This document shows, in pieces, positions 51,664 through 60,473 of a stretch of 64,000 nucleotides of DNA (the stretch's first letter is position 1; each line of letters starts with the position of its first letter). The stretch is from Sphingomonas sp. GTDB taxonomy: Bacteria > Pseudomonadota > Alphaproteobacteria > Sphingomonadales > Sphingomonadaceae. The notes below the pieces were generated by a model. The model worked only from the letters and a program-made list of their open reading frames with translations. It was not told the origin of the DNA and did no database searches. The position numbers and the translations under genes were made by a program. The stretch lies in assembly GCF_017304615.1 (NCBI RefSeq), contig NZ_JAFKLZ010000003.1, positions 186,001 to 250,000 of the forward strand. The letters are read 5' to 3'.

Positions 51664-52191
51664 ATGGATATAGGCATCGCGATGAGTTGGCCGCTGGGTA
51701 TCCTGCTGTTTGTCGCCACCGTGCTAGGCATGGAGGGGTTCGCGTACGTGATGCACCGCTGGGTGATGCACGGGCCGGGCTGGTTCCTGCACGCCAGCCA
51801 CCACACCCCGCGCACCGGCAACTGGGAGCTCAACGACTTGTATGCGGCGATCTTCGCGGTGCCTTCGATCGTGCTGCTACTCGGCGGGGCGCAACTCGGC
51901 TGGTGGCCGGGATGGGCGTGGATCGGCGCGGGAATTGCGGCCTATGGCGCGATCTATTTCGGGTTCCACGACGTCATCGTCCACCGCCGCATCGCCACGC
52001 GATACCTGCCCAAATCGGCTTACATGAAGCGAATCGTCCAGGCGCACCGGCTGCACCATGCGGTCGAGACGAAGCACGGCACGGTGAGCTTCGGGTTCCT
52101 CTGGGCGCTGCGGCCGGAGGCGCTCAAGGCCGAACTCAAGCGCCGCGACCTCGCCGGCATCCGCAGCCCCCGAGTCACGCCCGTCGATTGA
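51664..52191 (+). CDS. crtZ: CrtZ-like beta-carotene hydroxylase (fatty acid hydroxylase superfamily)
   Basis: 175 residues, four predicted spans, with the eight-histidine di-iron pattern in membrane-facing loops: [20 protein letters not shown] and HRLHHA. Length and motif spacing match bacterial CrtZ, which hydroxylates beta-ionone rings at C3 to give zeaxanthin, a precursor of the yellow nostoxanthin of sphingomonads. The wider crt cluster is not here. An internal ATG at 51682 is an alternative start. The stop overlaps a TTG that opens the following TSUP gene. Confidence 0.88.
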   Translation: MDIGIAMSWPLGILLFVATVLGMEGFAYVMHRWVMHGPGWFLHASHHTPRTGNWELNDLYAAIFAVPSIVLLLGGAQLGWWPGWAWIGAGIAAYGAIYFGFHDVIVHRRIATRYLPKSAYMKRIVQAHRLHHAVETKHGTVSFGFLWALRPEALKAELKRRDLAGIRSPRVTPVD

Positions 52192-52937
52192 ACGAATCGG
52201 CGCTCTTTTTCGCGCTGGCGATTCCGGCGGTGATCCTGCTCGGCCTGTCGAAGGGCGGGTTCGTCGGGATGGGGGCGCTGTCGCTGCCGATCATGGCGCT
52301 CGCGGTCTCCCCGTTGCGCGCGGCGGCGATCCTGTTGCCCGTGCTGATTGTGCAGGACGTGGTTGGCGTGTGGGCGTTCCGGCGATCGTGGGACGGCTAT
52401 GTCGTCGGCTGGATGCTGCCCGGTGCGGTCATTGGTATCGCCCTCGGCTGGTGGTACGCGGCGAGCGTGTCGGAAGCAGCGGTGCTGGGGCTGGTCGGCG
52501 CGATTTCCGTGATTTTCGGACTGTATCGGCTGTGGACCGGACGCGGCGGGCGGATCGCCGCACCGGCGCGCTCGCCGGGATGGGTCGGGACTCTTTGCGG
52601 CGTCGTGTCGGGGTTCACCAGCCAGATCGCGCACGCCGGCCAGCCCCCCTATCAGGTCTGGGTGTTGCCGCGCGGGCTCGACCGCGACACGTTGGTCGGG
52701 ACCACCGCGATCTTCTTCGCTGCAACCAACTGGTTGAAAATACCCGCTTATTGGAAGCTTGGCCAGTTCACGCACGCCAATCTAGTCGCCTCGGCCAGCC
52801 TGATCCCGGTGGCGATCGCATCGACGCTGGCGGGCGTGTGGCTGGTGCGGCGGGTGTCGCCGACGCGTTTCTATACCGCCATTTACGTCCTTATGGTGCT
52901 CGTCGGTGCGAAACTGGTATGGGACGCGTTGGCCTAA
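52188..52937 (+). CDS. TauE/SafE (TSUP) family transporter
   Basis: 249 residues, seven or eight spans. LGLSKGGFVGMGALSLPIMA opens the first TSUP half and CGVVSGFTSQIAHAGQPPYQ the second; the G-F-x(2)-M-G-A-L and the Gly/Ala replacements are typical of the shorter YfcA-like branch. The substrate is unpredictable beyond an organic or sulfur anion. A TTG start overlapping the crtZ stop (TTGA, 52188-52191) was chosen because it places a short polar N terminus before the first span; no ATG is nearby. It is coupled to the carotenoid gene. Confidence 0.85.
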   Translation: MNESALFFALAIPAVILLGLSKGGFVGMGALSLPIMALAVSPLRAAAILLPVLIVQDVVGVWAFRRSWDGYVVGWMLPGAVIGIALGWWYAASVSEAAVLGLVGAISVIFGLYRLWTGRGGRIAAPARSPGWVGTLCGVVSGFTSQIAHAGQPPYQVWVLPRGLDRDTLVGTTAIFFAATNWLKIPAYWKLGQFTHANLVASASLIPVAIASTLAGVWLVRRVSPTRFYTAIYVLMVLVGAKLVWDALA

Positions 52938-53011
52938 ATTGTCCGAGAAATCGCGCCTCCAGTGTCCGAATTTGCGGAAATTTAACGTCTGATAACCATT
53001 AACTGAGCGCA

Positions 53012-53347
53012 ATGAACGCGCATGTCTTCGGTATCGATGCCCCTGTCGCCACGCGGGACGATAATCGTCGTCAGCCGCGACATGAGGTGGTGCTGCGTGC
53101 CCGTCTGCGTAACCGCGCCACCGCTAAATTCGACATACGTATCATCGATATGTCCGTAACCGGATTCCGGGCGGAGGCGCATTACGGGCTGAACGTCGGC
53201 GACATCGTCTGGATCAAACTGCCGGGGCTGCAAGGTCTGGAGGCGAATATCGCCTGGCGGCACAAGGAAATTGTCGGCGGGCATTTCCGCCAGCCGCTGC
53301 ATCCGGCCGTGCTCGATCACCTCATCGCAAACGGCGCGCGTTACTAG
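53012..53347 (+). CDS. PilZ-domain protein
   Basis: 111 residues with both c-di-GMP-binding elements of PilZ: the basic [10 protein letters not shown] stretch (R-x3-R class) and [11 protein letters not shown] (D/N-x-S-x2-G) about 25 residues later, then a beta-barrel ending [13 protein letters not shown]. Stand-alone PilZ proteins transmit c-di-GMP to motility, secretion or polysaccharide systems through protein contacts. No such system is adjacent. Its 3' end overlaps the convergent prs gene by 4 bases. The upstream 74 bases are AT-rich and may carry its promoter. Confidence 0.88.
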   Translation: MNAHVFGIDAPVATRDDNRRQPRHEVVLRARLRNRATAKFDIRIIDMSVTGFRAEAHYGLNVGDIVWIKLPGLQGLEANIAWRHKEIVGGHFRQPLHPAVLDHLIANGARY

Positions 53348-54279
53348 TCGAACAGGCTGGAGACGGACGTTTCCTCCGCCGTCCGGCGGATCGCTTCGGC
53401 GAGCAATGGCGCGATGGTCAGGTGGCGGACGTTCGCTGACTGGCCGATGACGGCGTGATTGCCGATCGAATCGGTGATTACCAGTTCCTCGAGCACCGAC
53501 CCTTCGACTCGGGCGATTGCGCCGCCCGATAGCACTCCGTGGGTGATATAGGCGACGACACCCTCGGCACCCGCCTGTTTCAGCGCGGCGGCGGCGTTGC
53601 AGAGCGTGCCGCCAGAATCGACAATGTCGTCAATCAGCACGCAGAACCGCCCTTCGACATCGCCGATGATGTTCATCACTTCAGATTCGCCCGCACGCTC
53701 GCGGCGCTTGTCGACGATCGCCAGCGGCGCGTTGTTGAGCCGCTTCGCCAGCGCGCGCGCCCGGACCACGCCGCCCACGTCGGGGGACACGACCATCAGG
53801 TTCCGGGTGGCGTAGCGAGCGAGGATGTCGGCCGACATCACGGGCGCGGCGAACAGATTGTCGGTCGGGATGTCGAAGAAACCCTGGATCTGCCCGGCGT
53901 GGAGATCGACCGACAGCACGCGGTTGGCCCCCGCCTGCGTAATCAGGTTGGCGACGAGTTTCGCGGAGATCGGGGTGCGCGACCCCGACTTACGATCCTG
54001 CCGCGCGTAGCCGAAATAGGGCACCACTGCGGTGATCCGCCGCGCCGATGCGCGTTTCAGCGCGTCGATGCAGATCAGCAATTCCATCAGATTGTCGTTG
54101 GCGGGGTAGCTGGTCGATTGCAGGACGAATACGTCCTCGCCCCGGACATTTTCGTTGATCTCGACGAAAATCTCCTCGTCGGCGAAGCGGCGGACGAGCG
54201 CGTCGGTCAGCGGGATTTCGAGATAGTCGGCAACTGCCTTCGCCAGCGGCAGGTTGGAATTGCCGGTCATCAACTTCAT
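53344..54279 (-). CDS. prs: Ribose-phosphate pyrophosphokinase
   Basis: 311 residues. It begins [20 protein letters not shown] and contains the flexible-loop and ATP region [20 protein letters not shown], the catalytic [14 protein letters not shown] and the PRPP-binding [18 protein letters not shown]. It makes PRPP from ribose 5-phosphate and ATP for nucleotide, His and Trp synthesis. The start at 54279 is the family one; the open frame upstream is non-conserved. A perfect 9-bp hairpin (54356-54364 with 54370-54378) lies in its 5' leader. It is the last core gene before the accessory region. Confidence 0.97.
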   Translation of the reverse strand: MKLMTGNSNLPLAKAVADYLEIPLTDALVRRFADEEIFVEINENVRGEDVFVLQSTSYPANDNLMELLICIDALKRASARRITAVVPYFGYARQDRKSGSRTPISAKLVANLITQAGANRVLSVDLHAGQIQGFFDIPTDNLFAAPVMSADILARYATRNLMVVSPDVGGVVRARALAKRLNNAPLAIVDKRRERAGESEVMNIIGDVEGRFCVLIDDIVDSGGTLCNAAAALKQAGAEGVVAYITHGVLSGGAIARVEGSVLEELVITDSIGNHAVIGQSANVRHLTIAPLLAEAIRRTAEETSVSSLFD

Positions 54280-54830
54280 CGCGCGGGCCCCTTCGGTGAT
54301 GCGGGTTCCCTTAGGGGTGTCATGTAACTTTCGCAAAGGGGGAAGGTGAAGGCAGCGGCGCGAAGTGAATTCGCGCCGTCGGCCGAGCGGCGTTGCCGCT
54401 CGCCGGCCGGGCAAGCACTATTCGCTCAATAGTTCCACTATTTCGCTGTGCTTGCTTTGGTGCCCCATGCACCACCCAAGGGGGCACTCAGATCAATGGG
54501 AAATTTCAATCAAGTTAGAACGCTAGCGATGCGATCGGCGAAGCGATTCATTCGTTATCCGTCGGCGTTCACCAGACGGCCGCCATCATCAACACGATAC
54601 TGGCCGAACAGTCGATGGCCTCGGGTCGAGACCACGAGGATCAATTCGCTCCGATTGCCCTCTTACCAGCCTAGGTCGCGGAGGAAGAACCGGACCCGAG
54701 GTTCGGAACTCGCCAGATAGTCCATAGGCAGCATCGGGCGCTAATACGATGGCGAGCGTGCGTTGCCGATCAATACGATCCGGCAGTCATAGCCGTGCGC
54801 GCAAAGTGCACCAGATGCCGAGCACTTTGC
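54280..54830. other. Gene-free boundary between core chromosome and accessory region
   Basis: 551 bases without an intact gene. GC-rich at the prs side, it becomes visibly AT-richer after about 54,440. Contents: the prs leader hairpin (54356-54378); a looser stem gcaagcac/gtgcttgc (54411-54418 with 54448-54455); and one minus-strand frame, 54740 down to 54555, that reads plausibly (LPMDYLASSEPRVRFFLRDL, then STRGHRLFGQYRVDDGGRL) but is split by a stop at 54663-54665, as expected of a decayed gene end. No tRNA that could be an integration site is visible. Confidence 0.5.
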
Positions 54831-55562
54831 TCAGGTTAAACCGTTTACGTGTTCCAAATGATCCAAAATAGTGTCTAAATTATCAACAATCATAGATTGA
54901 ACCAACACTTTCTCGTTTATGCCGATGTCGGTCCAGCCCGTCGTTGTGACAACAGTGGCGCGCGCTGCCCTGAATATGATGACCTGACCCACTAGCATCA
55001 ACGCCTGCAATCTTGCGGCTTTGGTGTCGAGCTTGCCGTTCGATACCACCTGGATAAGGTGCGCGATCCGTGTCAATATACCGGCCATCGCACCGCGATA
55101 GATGCGTTGAAAGGCTTCGGTTGGTTCAGCCTGTTCGCGAATAAGGAACCTAGTATATGCCTCCGCATCTTGCCGCGTAAACACCTCGGTTATCGCCTGG
55201 AACATATTGTGGAGAGAGGCACGAGCCGTGGGAACGCCGCAGCCGTCAGCTTCGGCCTTCATGCCGTCTTCGACGAGCGAGGCGATCATTTGCGCTACTC
55301 CAGATGCGACCCGGTCGGCGGCGGCCAAATACAGGCCTTCCTTTCCGCCAAAGTGATAGGTGATCGACGAAATCACTGTTCCTGCACCTGCGGCAATGGC
55401 CCTCGTGCTAGTCCCGTCCAGACCCTTCACGCCGAATTGCTCGATCGCGATATCTATCAGCAATGAATGAGTTTCTCTGGTCTTGGACAAGCGTCTTACT
55501 CGAAAAGCCCCTTCGGTCGATCCATCATATACACGTTGGCAGTCGCGCCTTTTTGGCAACAT
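54831..55562 (-). CDS. TetR-family regulator
   Basis: 243 residues. The N-terminal HTH runs LIDIAIEQFGVKGLDGTSTRAIA, then GTVISSITYHFGGKEGLYLAAADR (about residues 35-82), a textbook TetR DNA-binding domain; the C-terminal domain resembles the CerR/DUF1956 type (TRFLIREQAEPTEAF). The first 30 residues are basic and unconserved, so the real start may be later; ATG 55562 has no clear SD. It is divergent from the IclR gene, with 258 bases between the chosen starts and a dyad at 55716-55732. It probably regulates part of the neighbouring catabolic genes or the MFS permease. Confidence 0.88.
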   Translation of the reverse strand: MLPKRRDCQRVYDGSTEGAFRVRRLSKTRETHSLLIDIAIEQFGVKGLDGTSTRAIAAGAGTVISSITYHFGGKEGLYLAAADRVASGVAQMIASLVEDGMKAEADGCGVPTARASLHNMFQAITEVFTRQDAEAYTRFLIREQAEPTEAFQRIYRGAMAGILTRIAHLIQVVSNGKLDTKAARLQALMLVGQVIIFRAARATVVTTTGWTDIGINEKVLVQSMIVDNLDTILDHLEHVNGLT

Positions 55563-55715
55563 GCTGGCGTGAACGACACTCCGCAACGCTAAGCGACGCT
55601 GACCGCTTGCCATCCGCCTTGATTCTGCGCGTCCGTCATCGCGCTCCTCTCAATCCCCGATCGACAAACGAAAAAACCGGCCCCGATGCGGACGACAAAA
55701 TTCGACATCGATCTT

Positions 55716-55732
55716 GGACGTTAATACCGTCC
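55716..55732. promoter_or_regulatory. Candidate operator in the TetR-IclR intergenic region
   Basis: The dyad ggacg-N7-cgtcc (55716-55732) sits between the divergent TetR and IclR genes in AT-rich sequence. Form and position suit a TetR or IclR dimer site. Confidence 0.3.
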
Positions 55733-55820
55733 ATTGACGTTGACAAACCCTCCAGTCCCTGTTTTTGTAGCCTGTTAAGAGCAAAAAAAGACCATAACCC
55801 TTTTTCAACGCGGTGTCGTC

Positions 55821-56588
55821 TTGGAGAGAAGCGTCAAATCTGCCGAGAGAGTGCTCGAGCTCCTTGAGTATGTCTCAAGTATCGGGGCAACTGGAGTGCG
55901 GGCGAGGGATATCCGTAGAGAGTTAAACTGTCCACAGTCGAGTTGTTCGATACTGCTTAAAAATCTCGTCAAGCTGGGCTATCTGAGTTATGATCCTGTC
56001 GGTCGGAGGTTTTTGCCCACGCTCCGGATTGGGGCCCTTGGCTACGGAGCCGTAGCTCAATCGAAGCATTTCAGGACAATGCTGGATTACCTTGATGAGC
56101 TCAGCGATTTTACGGGAGAGTTATGTTTCATTGCTCAGCGCAATGGGCCAAATCTGCAATACGTGATTTTTCGACATTTTGGTGAGGTAGATGGGGCTAT
56201 ACCAAAGGCTGGACTCGAACGACCTCTGGCTCACGCTGCTTCGGGGAAAGTTTTGCTGTCCTTTTTGCGTGAAGATGAAATCGTTGGGATCGTAAACCGC
56301 AATAACCAGTTTGACAGAGAATTCCGCATCTCACCAAATTCGCTTCTACCGGAATTGGATGCTGTTAGGTCGACTGGTATTGCGAGCAGCAGTCCCCAGT
56401 TTACACCGGGGCTGATCGGATATGCGACGTGGCTTGGTGCATCATCGCAGGAAACTCCTTGCGCGATTGGCGTTGCGGTTTCGACCGTGCGCGATGGAGC
56501 AAAGCGTGAGCGGGTAATATCGGCCCTCAATGATCTTCACGATCGGAATACGTCGGACTTCGGTGCGTATTCGGTACATGCAATGTAG
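55821..56588 (+). CDS. IclR-family regulator
   Basis: 255 residues. The N-terminal winged HTH is VKSAERVLELLEYVSSIGAT, then RDIRRELNCPQSSCSILLKNLVKLGYL (residues 5-57). The C-terminal effector domain contains LERPLAHAASGKVLLSFL, the highly conserved IclR ligand-pocket stretch. Many IclR members (PcaR, PobR, PhtR-like) govern aromatic-acid catabolism, which suits the operon starting at 59037. The start is a TTG at 55821 without an obvious SD; no ATG fits. GC content is clearly lower than that of the core genes to the left. Confidence 0.9.
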   Translation: MERSVKSAERVLELLEYVSSIGATGVRARDIRRELNCPQSSCSILLKNLVKLGYLSYDPVGRRFLPTLRIGALGYGAVAQSKHFRTMLDYLDELSDFTGELCFIAQRNGPNLQYVIFRHFGEVDGAIPKAGLERPLAHAASGKVLLSFLREDEIVGIVNRNNQFDREFRISPNSLLPELDAVRSTGIASSSPQFTPGLIGYATWLGASSQETPCAIGVAVSTVRDGAKRERVISALNDLHDRNTSDFGAYSVHAM

Positions 56589-56755
56589 GTTTGTCACCGA
56601 GCATTGCATTCCGATTTTCGGTTGAAGCCTGAAACCACCGGCGCAATCGCTTGTTAACTAAGCTGATTTCATCATTGTGTCGTGGAAATTGAGGTCCGGA
56701 TTCATCGGGAGCATGTCGCTGCCAGCTTTCAAAGGCATTTAAGCTTTCCATACTT

Positions 56756-57336
56756 TTATATTGGGTAGGGGGGTGCGACGAGACGTGCTCCCCATTTCTC
56801 CTCCAGCAGTAGCTGGAGTCCGAGGTTGTCATGGTGCCCTTGCGGGCGGGATTGCACAAGCCACCTGGCAGCGTTGGCGGGAGTCAGCCCCTCTATCCCG
56901 CTTTGCTGTCGCATATGGTTGTAGCCGTCGCGCCAGCTGCTCAGCATCGGGCGGGCATTGCTCAACGAGGCAAACAGCATCTCGTTCAGGAATCGTCACG
57001 CAAGCGGCCATCGAAGCTCTCGACTTAGCCGTTCTGTTGCGGCTTGCCCGGCGCGATGTAATGCCACTCGATCTGCCGGTCCTGCGCCCAACGCAGGATC
57101 GCCAGGCTCATCAACTCGGTCCCGTTATCGCTTACCATCATCGTCGGCCTGCCGCGCACCGCGATGATCGCGTCCAACTCCCGTGCGACGCCGGCACCCG
57201 ATTTCGACTTGTCGACCACCAGCGCGAGGTTTTTGCACGTAAAGTCATCGACGACGGCGAGGACAGGGCCATGCCACCGTAGGTCGCCTTCAATTTGCAG
57301 ATCGTCGCGCTGATCACTCCGTCGAAGCATCAGGAG
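56756..57336 (-). mobile_element. IS3-family element remnant with internal deletion
   Basis: Read on the minus strand from the right: a piece of OrfA (GVISATICKLKATYGGM, the end of its HTH region) is joined straight to the second half of OrfB (VLAVVDDFTCKNLALVVDKS, MMVSDNGTELMS, IAPGKPQQNG), so the end of orfA and the first half of orfB are deleted. OrfB then has a stop (TAA where Tyr is expected before VESFDGRLRD), a 1-base deletion a few codons later, and resumes as NEMLFASLSNARPMLSSW to its natural end at 56756. Of the DDE triad two Asp and the Glu region can be traced, but the enzyme cannot be made. Terminal inverted repeats were not identified. Confidence 0.85.
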
Positions 57337-57350
57337 CTATGATCCGTGCA

Positions 57351-58739
57351 CTAGCTGATCGATTTGTCGGGAAGCAAACGTTCCGCTCGCCAGAAACAAA
57401 ACGCCGAGAAGAATACGGGCAATGTTGTAATTACCATCGCCCACCGTAGACCTGCGTCGTTGCCCATGTGAGCTCCGAGGGCGTCGCTGAGAGCGCCTAA
57501 CGCGAGCGGCCCTAGTCCCATTCCGATTCCATTCATTATGGTCAGGAAGACAGATACCGCGGTGGCGCGTGACCGCGAACCCACCAAACCTTGTATCGTC
57601 GCAAAGACGGGCCCGTACCACATGCTTTTCAAAAGCGAAGCTGATGCAAGTAGCATGAGTGCAAGCGCAGCATCGTGCACCAACAACGCGGCAATGGTTA
57701 GCGGCGTGCCCACCGCCGTCGCCACCACCGGTATTCGCAAATAGCCTTTGAAGCTGGCCGCTGCGCATTTGTCGCCAAGGCGGCCCCCGAGCGCTGTGCC
57801 GATCATGCCCGTGATTCCAATAGCAAGACCTAGCGTGAGCCCGAGAAAGGCTAGTGAGCCACCCAAGTGAGTGGCCGTAGCAAAGCTGCTTATCTCTTCT
57901 GCATGGTTGCGCAGGAAAAAGGACGCATAAAATGTTGCTTGTCCATAGCCTGCCAGGGAAAGGGAAGAAGCAGCCACCGTCATCCAGATAAAACTTCGAG
58001 TCTGGAGCAAGCATCTCATCGCGTTACGAAACGGCGGCACGCGCAAGTCATCGGTGGGCGGCTGACTAGACCCCAAATCGTCGATCGGCGGCAGCCGATC
58101 GATTCTGGCCAGCCCTCGGGCGTTATCTGCCCGTGGGTCTGCGACAGTAGCGTAAAGAAGCGCTGCGAATATCAGGCCCGGTGCGCCCACAATGAAGAAT
58201 GCTGCGCGCCAGCTGAAATGGTCGGCAATAAAGCCACCAGCAGCCAGACCAATCAACGAGCCGAGCGGCAGCCCCATAGAGAACACCGCGAGGGCCGTAG
58301 CGCGCTTAGACCGCGGCGTCATGTCGGAGATTAGCGAATGTGCGCACGGGACACAGCCTGCTTCGCTAGCACCGACAAGAATGCGCGCAACCAACAGGTG
58401 GACAAAACTGAACGCCAAACCAGACAGCGCGGTAAATCCACTCCATATCGTGAGTATACCCGACAACAAGTAAACCCGGTTCCTGTGTTCAGCGAGCCTT
58501 GCCAGAGGAACGCCTGCTAGAACATAAAACAATGCGAATGCTGGACCGGCGAGTGCGCCGATCTGCCAGTCTGTCAGGTCAAGATCAACCTTGATCCTCT
58601 CAGCCAAAATATTAACGACTTGGCGATCAACAAACGCGAGCGCATAAATGGCAGTGAGCAGCGCCATCAAAAAGTGCCATTGATTTGCCGATGCGGAAAG
58701 ATCCGACACGGCGATGTTCGAACGTGCAATTTTGACCAT
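57351..58739 (-). CDS. MFS transporter, probable aromatic-acid permease
   Basis: 462 residues, 12 spans. Span 1 carries AIYALAFVDRQVVNILAERI, and the loop 2-3 motif is GVPLARLAEHRNRVYLL, a pattern of the spinster-like/anion:cation MFS branch frequent in sphingomonad catabolic clusters. Its substrate is inferred from position: it is divergent from the Rieske-led operon with a shared 297-base control region. GGAGAG lies 5 bases before ATG 58739; the 21 codons further upstream in frame are Cys/Arg-rich and unlikely to be translated. Its 3' end lies 14 bases from the IS3 remnant. Confidence 0.88.
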   Translation of the reverse strand: MVKIARSNIAVSDLSASANQWHFLMALLTAIYALAFVDRQVVNILAERIKVDLDLTDWQIGALAGPAFALFYVLAGVPLARLAEHRNRVYLLSGILTIWSGFTALSGLAFSFVHLLVARILVGASEAGCVPCAHSLISDMTPRSKRATALAVFSMGLPLGSLIGLAAGGFIADHFSWRAAFFIVGAPGLIFAALLYATVADPRADNARGLARIDRLPPIDDLGSSQPPTDDLRVPPFRNAMRCLLQTRSFIWMTVAASSLSLAGYGQATFYASFFLRNHAEEISSFATATHLGGSLAFLGLTLGLAIGITGMIGTALGGRLGDKCAAASFKGYLRIPVVATAVGTPLTIAALLVHDAALALMLLASASLLKSMWYGPVFATIQGLVGSRSRATAVSVFLTIMNGIGMGLGPLALGALSDALGAHMGNDAGLRWAMVITTLPVFFSAFCFWRAERLLPDKSIS

Positions 58740-59036
58740 CAGACTCTCCGCGTCGCACCATATACGCACCTGAATTTTATCCATGCGGCAGCGACAAACC
58801 ACATCTGATTTGTCCTCCGGCGGAAAATCACATCTGTGATATTCGCTTCTTGCCGGCAGGGTCGATTGACAGTCCCCACCCGCCGGCCGCTAAAACAACA
58901 TACCACACGGCTCGGGAGTCGTGCTTAACGTAAGCGTGTTATGGACACTTGCAGATAGCGGTAAATACCAAGGGTAGCGCCATTACTTTTTGCAAGTCTT
59001 ATCTTGAACACTCTCGTCAGAATAGGTGACTGGGGA
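58740..59036. promoter_or_regulatory. Divergent control region of permease and catabolic operon
   Basis: Holds ATCACA-TC-TGTGAT (58827-58840), preceded 29 bases upstream by a direct half copy CACATCTGAT (58800-58809), and gctta-acg-taagc (58923-58935). A TTGACA (58866-58871) with a weak CTAAAA-type -10 about 18 bases on could serve the Rieske operon. The dyads are candidate IclR or TetR operators by form and position only. Confidence 0.4.
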
Positions 59037-60395
59037 ATGGTTATGGTCGATAATCCCAACAAAGTTTTCAGTCGGGTTGGACCCGGAACGCCAATGGGAA
59101 ACCTCTTTAGGCGCTTCTGGTTGCCGGCTGTTCTTTCCAAGCAATTGCCAGAATCAGACGGGACGCCAGTCCGATTGAGAATTTTATGCGAAGATCTGGT
59201 GGCTTTTCGTGATTCTGATGGGGAGGTCGGCATCATCGACGCTTTTTGCCGTCATAGACTGGCACCACTTTATTTCGGCCGAAATGAAGAATGCGGCCTA
59301 CGCTGCGTCTACCACGGATGGAAATGGAATCGGAAAGGTGAATGCGTCGACATTCCCAATATTCAGCCGCCCGACAATTATGATGATCTCAAGGAGAAAG
59401 CTCGGATCAAGAGCTATCCGACTTTCGAGAAGAACGGGCTTGTCTGGGTATATATGGGGCCGGCTGACAAGCAGCCTCCGGTGCCCGGATTTGAATGGAT
59501 GAACGTGCCGGCGGATCAGGTTATGATCTCGAGCTGGATTCACCATTCGAACTTTCATTTGGCAATGGAAGGCGAGATCGATACGTCCCACATTTCCTTC
59601 CTTCACAGTTCGAAGCCCGACCCAGACGCTACCGGGCCCGCGAGCGCACTACAGTATGCTACGGACGGCGCACCGGAAATCACGTTGCACGAAACCGACT
59701 ATGGATACGTCTACGGCTCGCGCCGAAATATTCCTGACCAATACTACTGGCGCATCACACAGTGGATGCTGCCTATGTGGAGTGCGATCCCCGGGGGCTT
59801 GGAAGAATTCGTCGGCAACGGTCGCGGATGGGTGCCGATTGACGACAACACGACGATGGCTTTCGGATACATGTACCGCGCAGATCGCCCGTTCGCTCCT
59901 CAGGAGCGGGCGTTTGTGGAAAGCGGAGCAGCGTTTCCGCCGAGGACGGAGTATCGACCTGTGGAGATTTCCGGAGGTCGAATGATCGACGCCTACGATA
60001 CAGTAGCAAACAAGGGCAACGACTATCTAATTGACCGGCAGATACAAAAGACCAAAACCTATACAGGGATCTGGGGAATTAATGAGCAGGATCGCGGCCT
60101 GATAGAGTCTATGCCGTGGGCAAATGAGGCGGACCCGGGAGTTGTAGACACGACGCGGGAGATGCTTGTCCGATCGGATTATCCGATCATGGTTGCGCGC
60201 CGGCGTCTTATCAAAATGGCTACCGATCTAGAAAAGGGCATCGAGCCGGTCGAACCATCTCTCGGCGGAAATAATCTTGGAGTCCGGGCTGTAAGTATCA
60301 TTTCGAAAATCGGAGATTTCGACGAACTGATGGTCGAGCATGGCGAACAGACGAAGGCGGCTGGGCCAGCAAAACGGTTCGAGAACGTAAGTTAG
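59037..60395 (+). CDS. Rieske non-heme iron oxygenase, phthalate 4,5-dioxygenase-like
   Basis: 452 residues. Rieske [2Fe-2S] ligands are C71-R-H73 and C90-x2-H93 (FCRHRLAPLYFGRNEECG, then LRCVYHGWKW); the mononuclear iron site has D182-x2-H185-x4-H190 (EIDTSHISFLH). The GTPMGNLFRRFWLPA opening and the FGRNEE-GLRCVYHGWK block place it in the phthalate dioxygenase / O-demethylase (OMO) branch, single-component homo-oligomers fed by a separate FMN-[2Fe-2S] reductase. No reductase gene is in the window. It could dihydroxylate a phthalate-like acid or demethylate a methoxybenzoate. The start could be ATG 59037 or 59043; an in-frame TTG lies at 59004. Confidence 0.9.
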   Translation: MVMVDNPNKVFSRVGPGTPMGNLFRRFWLPAVLSKQLPESDGTPVRLRILCEDLVAFRDSDGEVGIIDAFCRHRLAPLYFGRNEECGLRCVYHGWKWNRKGECVDIPNIQPPDNYDDLKEKARIKSYPTFEKNGLVWVYMGPADKQPPVPGFEWMNVPADQVMISSWIHHSNFHLAMEGEIDTSHISFLHSSKPDPDATGPASALQYATDGAPEITLHETDYGYVYGSRRNIPDQYYWRITQWMLPMWSAIPGGLEEFVGNGRGWVPIDDNTTMAFGYMYRADRPFAPQERAFVESGAAFPPRTEYRPVEISGGRMIDAYDTVANKGNDYLIDRQIQKTKTYTGIWGINEQDRGLIESMPWANEADPGVVDTTREMLVRSDYPIMVARRRLIKMATDLEKGIEPVEPSLGGNNLGVRAVSIISKIGDFDELMVEHGEQTKAAGPAKRFENVS

Positions 60396-60473
60396 TAGGA
60401 CACCTGGCGGAGGACAAGGCAACTTGCCCCGCGCCCTAACCGCTCGTCTTATTTCCGGCACTTGGGAGCGCTT

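Noticed and set aside
54448-54720. 90-codon plus-strand frame in the boundary region
   Set aside because: Odd composition, no SD, and the opposite strand reads more like protein; probably chance.
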